From Cyanoderma ruficeps (lineage: Eukaryota; Chordata; Aves; Passeriformes; Timaliidae), in the NCBI GenBank assembly GCA_008694505.1, contig VZDJ01000006.1, positions 669,527-733,526 on the forward strand: a stretch of 64,000 bases of DNA, written 5' to 3'. Below, in pieces: positions 63,712-64,000 of this stretch. The first letter of the stretch is position 1. Each line of letters opens with the position of its first letter. The notes under the pieces are model-generated. The model did not search any database. It saw only the letters and a program-made list of their open reading frames with translations, and was not told where the DNA came from. The translations under genes were made by a program, and so were the position numbers.

Positions 63712-64000
63712 TTTTAGATGTCAAAATATATCTTCAATTTTCTTTAAGGAAATTGAATTCATCATTAAAAGTGAGTATTTATAATATGCAAAAGACAAAC
63801 TTACAGGAAATTAATATATTTATTGAATATGAACAAAATAGATCAACAGCCTACAGCTATTGACATGTGAGACCAGAGTTTTGTGTCTTAATATGAGAGG
63901 TGCATTTCAGTTACATTTTTATTTCTTCAGAATTTGGAGAAGTGTGACAGGATTTACTTTTTATGTTTTTTAGCAGAGCTTATTGCAGTATTTCTGTCAG

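Larger units (their letters stand above)
57395..64000 (+). other. FER: FER intron (5' part) before the kinase exons
   Basis: An intron starting gtaatg and running off the window, at least 6.6 kb long. It has the densest LTR content of the window (58.2-61.8 kb) and an unassigned ORF-rich block at 63.14-63.71 kb. I see nothing specific in 57395-58200, 58721-59350, 60800-61330 and 61774-63130. Confidence 0.88.

Noticed and set aside
57395..64000. Search for the first FER kinase exon
   Set aside because: No reading resembling the start of the kinase region (KKWILSHEDV-like) was found on the plus strand, so the kinase exons lie beyond the window.

Overview
This window is vertebrate nuclear DNA, almost certainly from a bird. 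It is AT-rich, intron-dominated sequence carrying eight exons of one plus-strand gene, FER (a non-receptor tyrosine kinase with F-BAR, coiled-coil, SH2 and kinase regions). The avian call rests on FER exons with small differences from the human protein as I remember it, several CR1 LINE remnants, and solo LTRs of kinds I associate with bird genomes; a songbird or other neoavian is possible but unproven. From human-chicken synteny as I recall it (human 5q21 to avian Z), the locus may be Z-linked; the sequence alone does not show this.

The eight exons (11327-11510, 13853-13990, 14818-14937, 20727-20849, 24158-24347, 47391-47483, 53661-53864, 57272-57394) all have AG acceptors and GT donors. They join into one uninterrupted frame of about 392 codons, matching roughly residues 161-552 of the 822-residue human protein. 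They encode the end of the F-BAR domain, the coiled-coil linker, the variable linker and the complete SH2 domain. The start of FER lies upstream of the window and the kinase domain downstream; I saw no kinase exon in the last 6.6 kb.

The rest is intron. 1-11 kb: two antisense solo LTRs back to back (834-1138, 1229-1571), a sense CR1 tail (2590-3285), an antisense CR1 ORF1 remnant with a decayed SGNH-esterase signature (4900-5470), and a 902-bp sense ERVL-like solo LTR (8714-9615). 24-47 kb: one 23-kb intron with antisense CR1 pieces and, near 46.5 kb, a perfect 28-bp inverted repeat. 47-57 kb: introns around the SH2 exons, one holding a possible cryptic terminal exon (52022-52168). 58-62 kb: a cluster of three LTRs, two of one family in opposite orientation, plus a possible fourth. 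63.1-63.7 kb: a denser block with long frames on both strands that I cannot assign.

No bacterial-type features, tRNA, rRNA or CRISPR were seen. Nothing looks like a new multi-gene system. The points most worth checking are the hairpin, the cryptic exon, the sense LTR promoter ahead of the kinase exons, the inverted LTR pair, and complementary low-complexity tracts on either side of the 93-bp exon.
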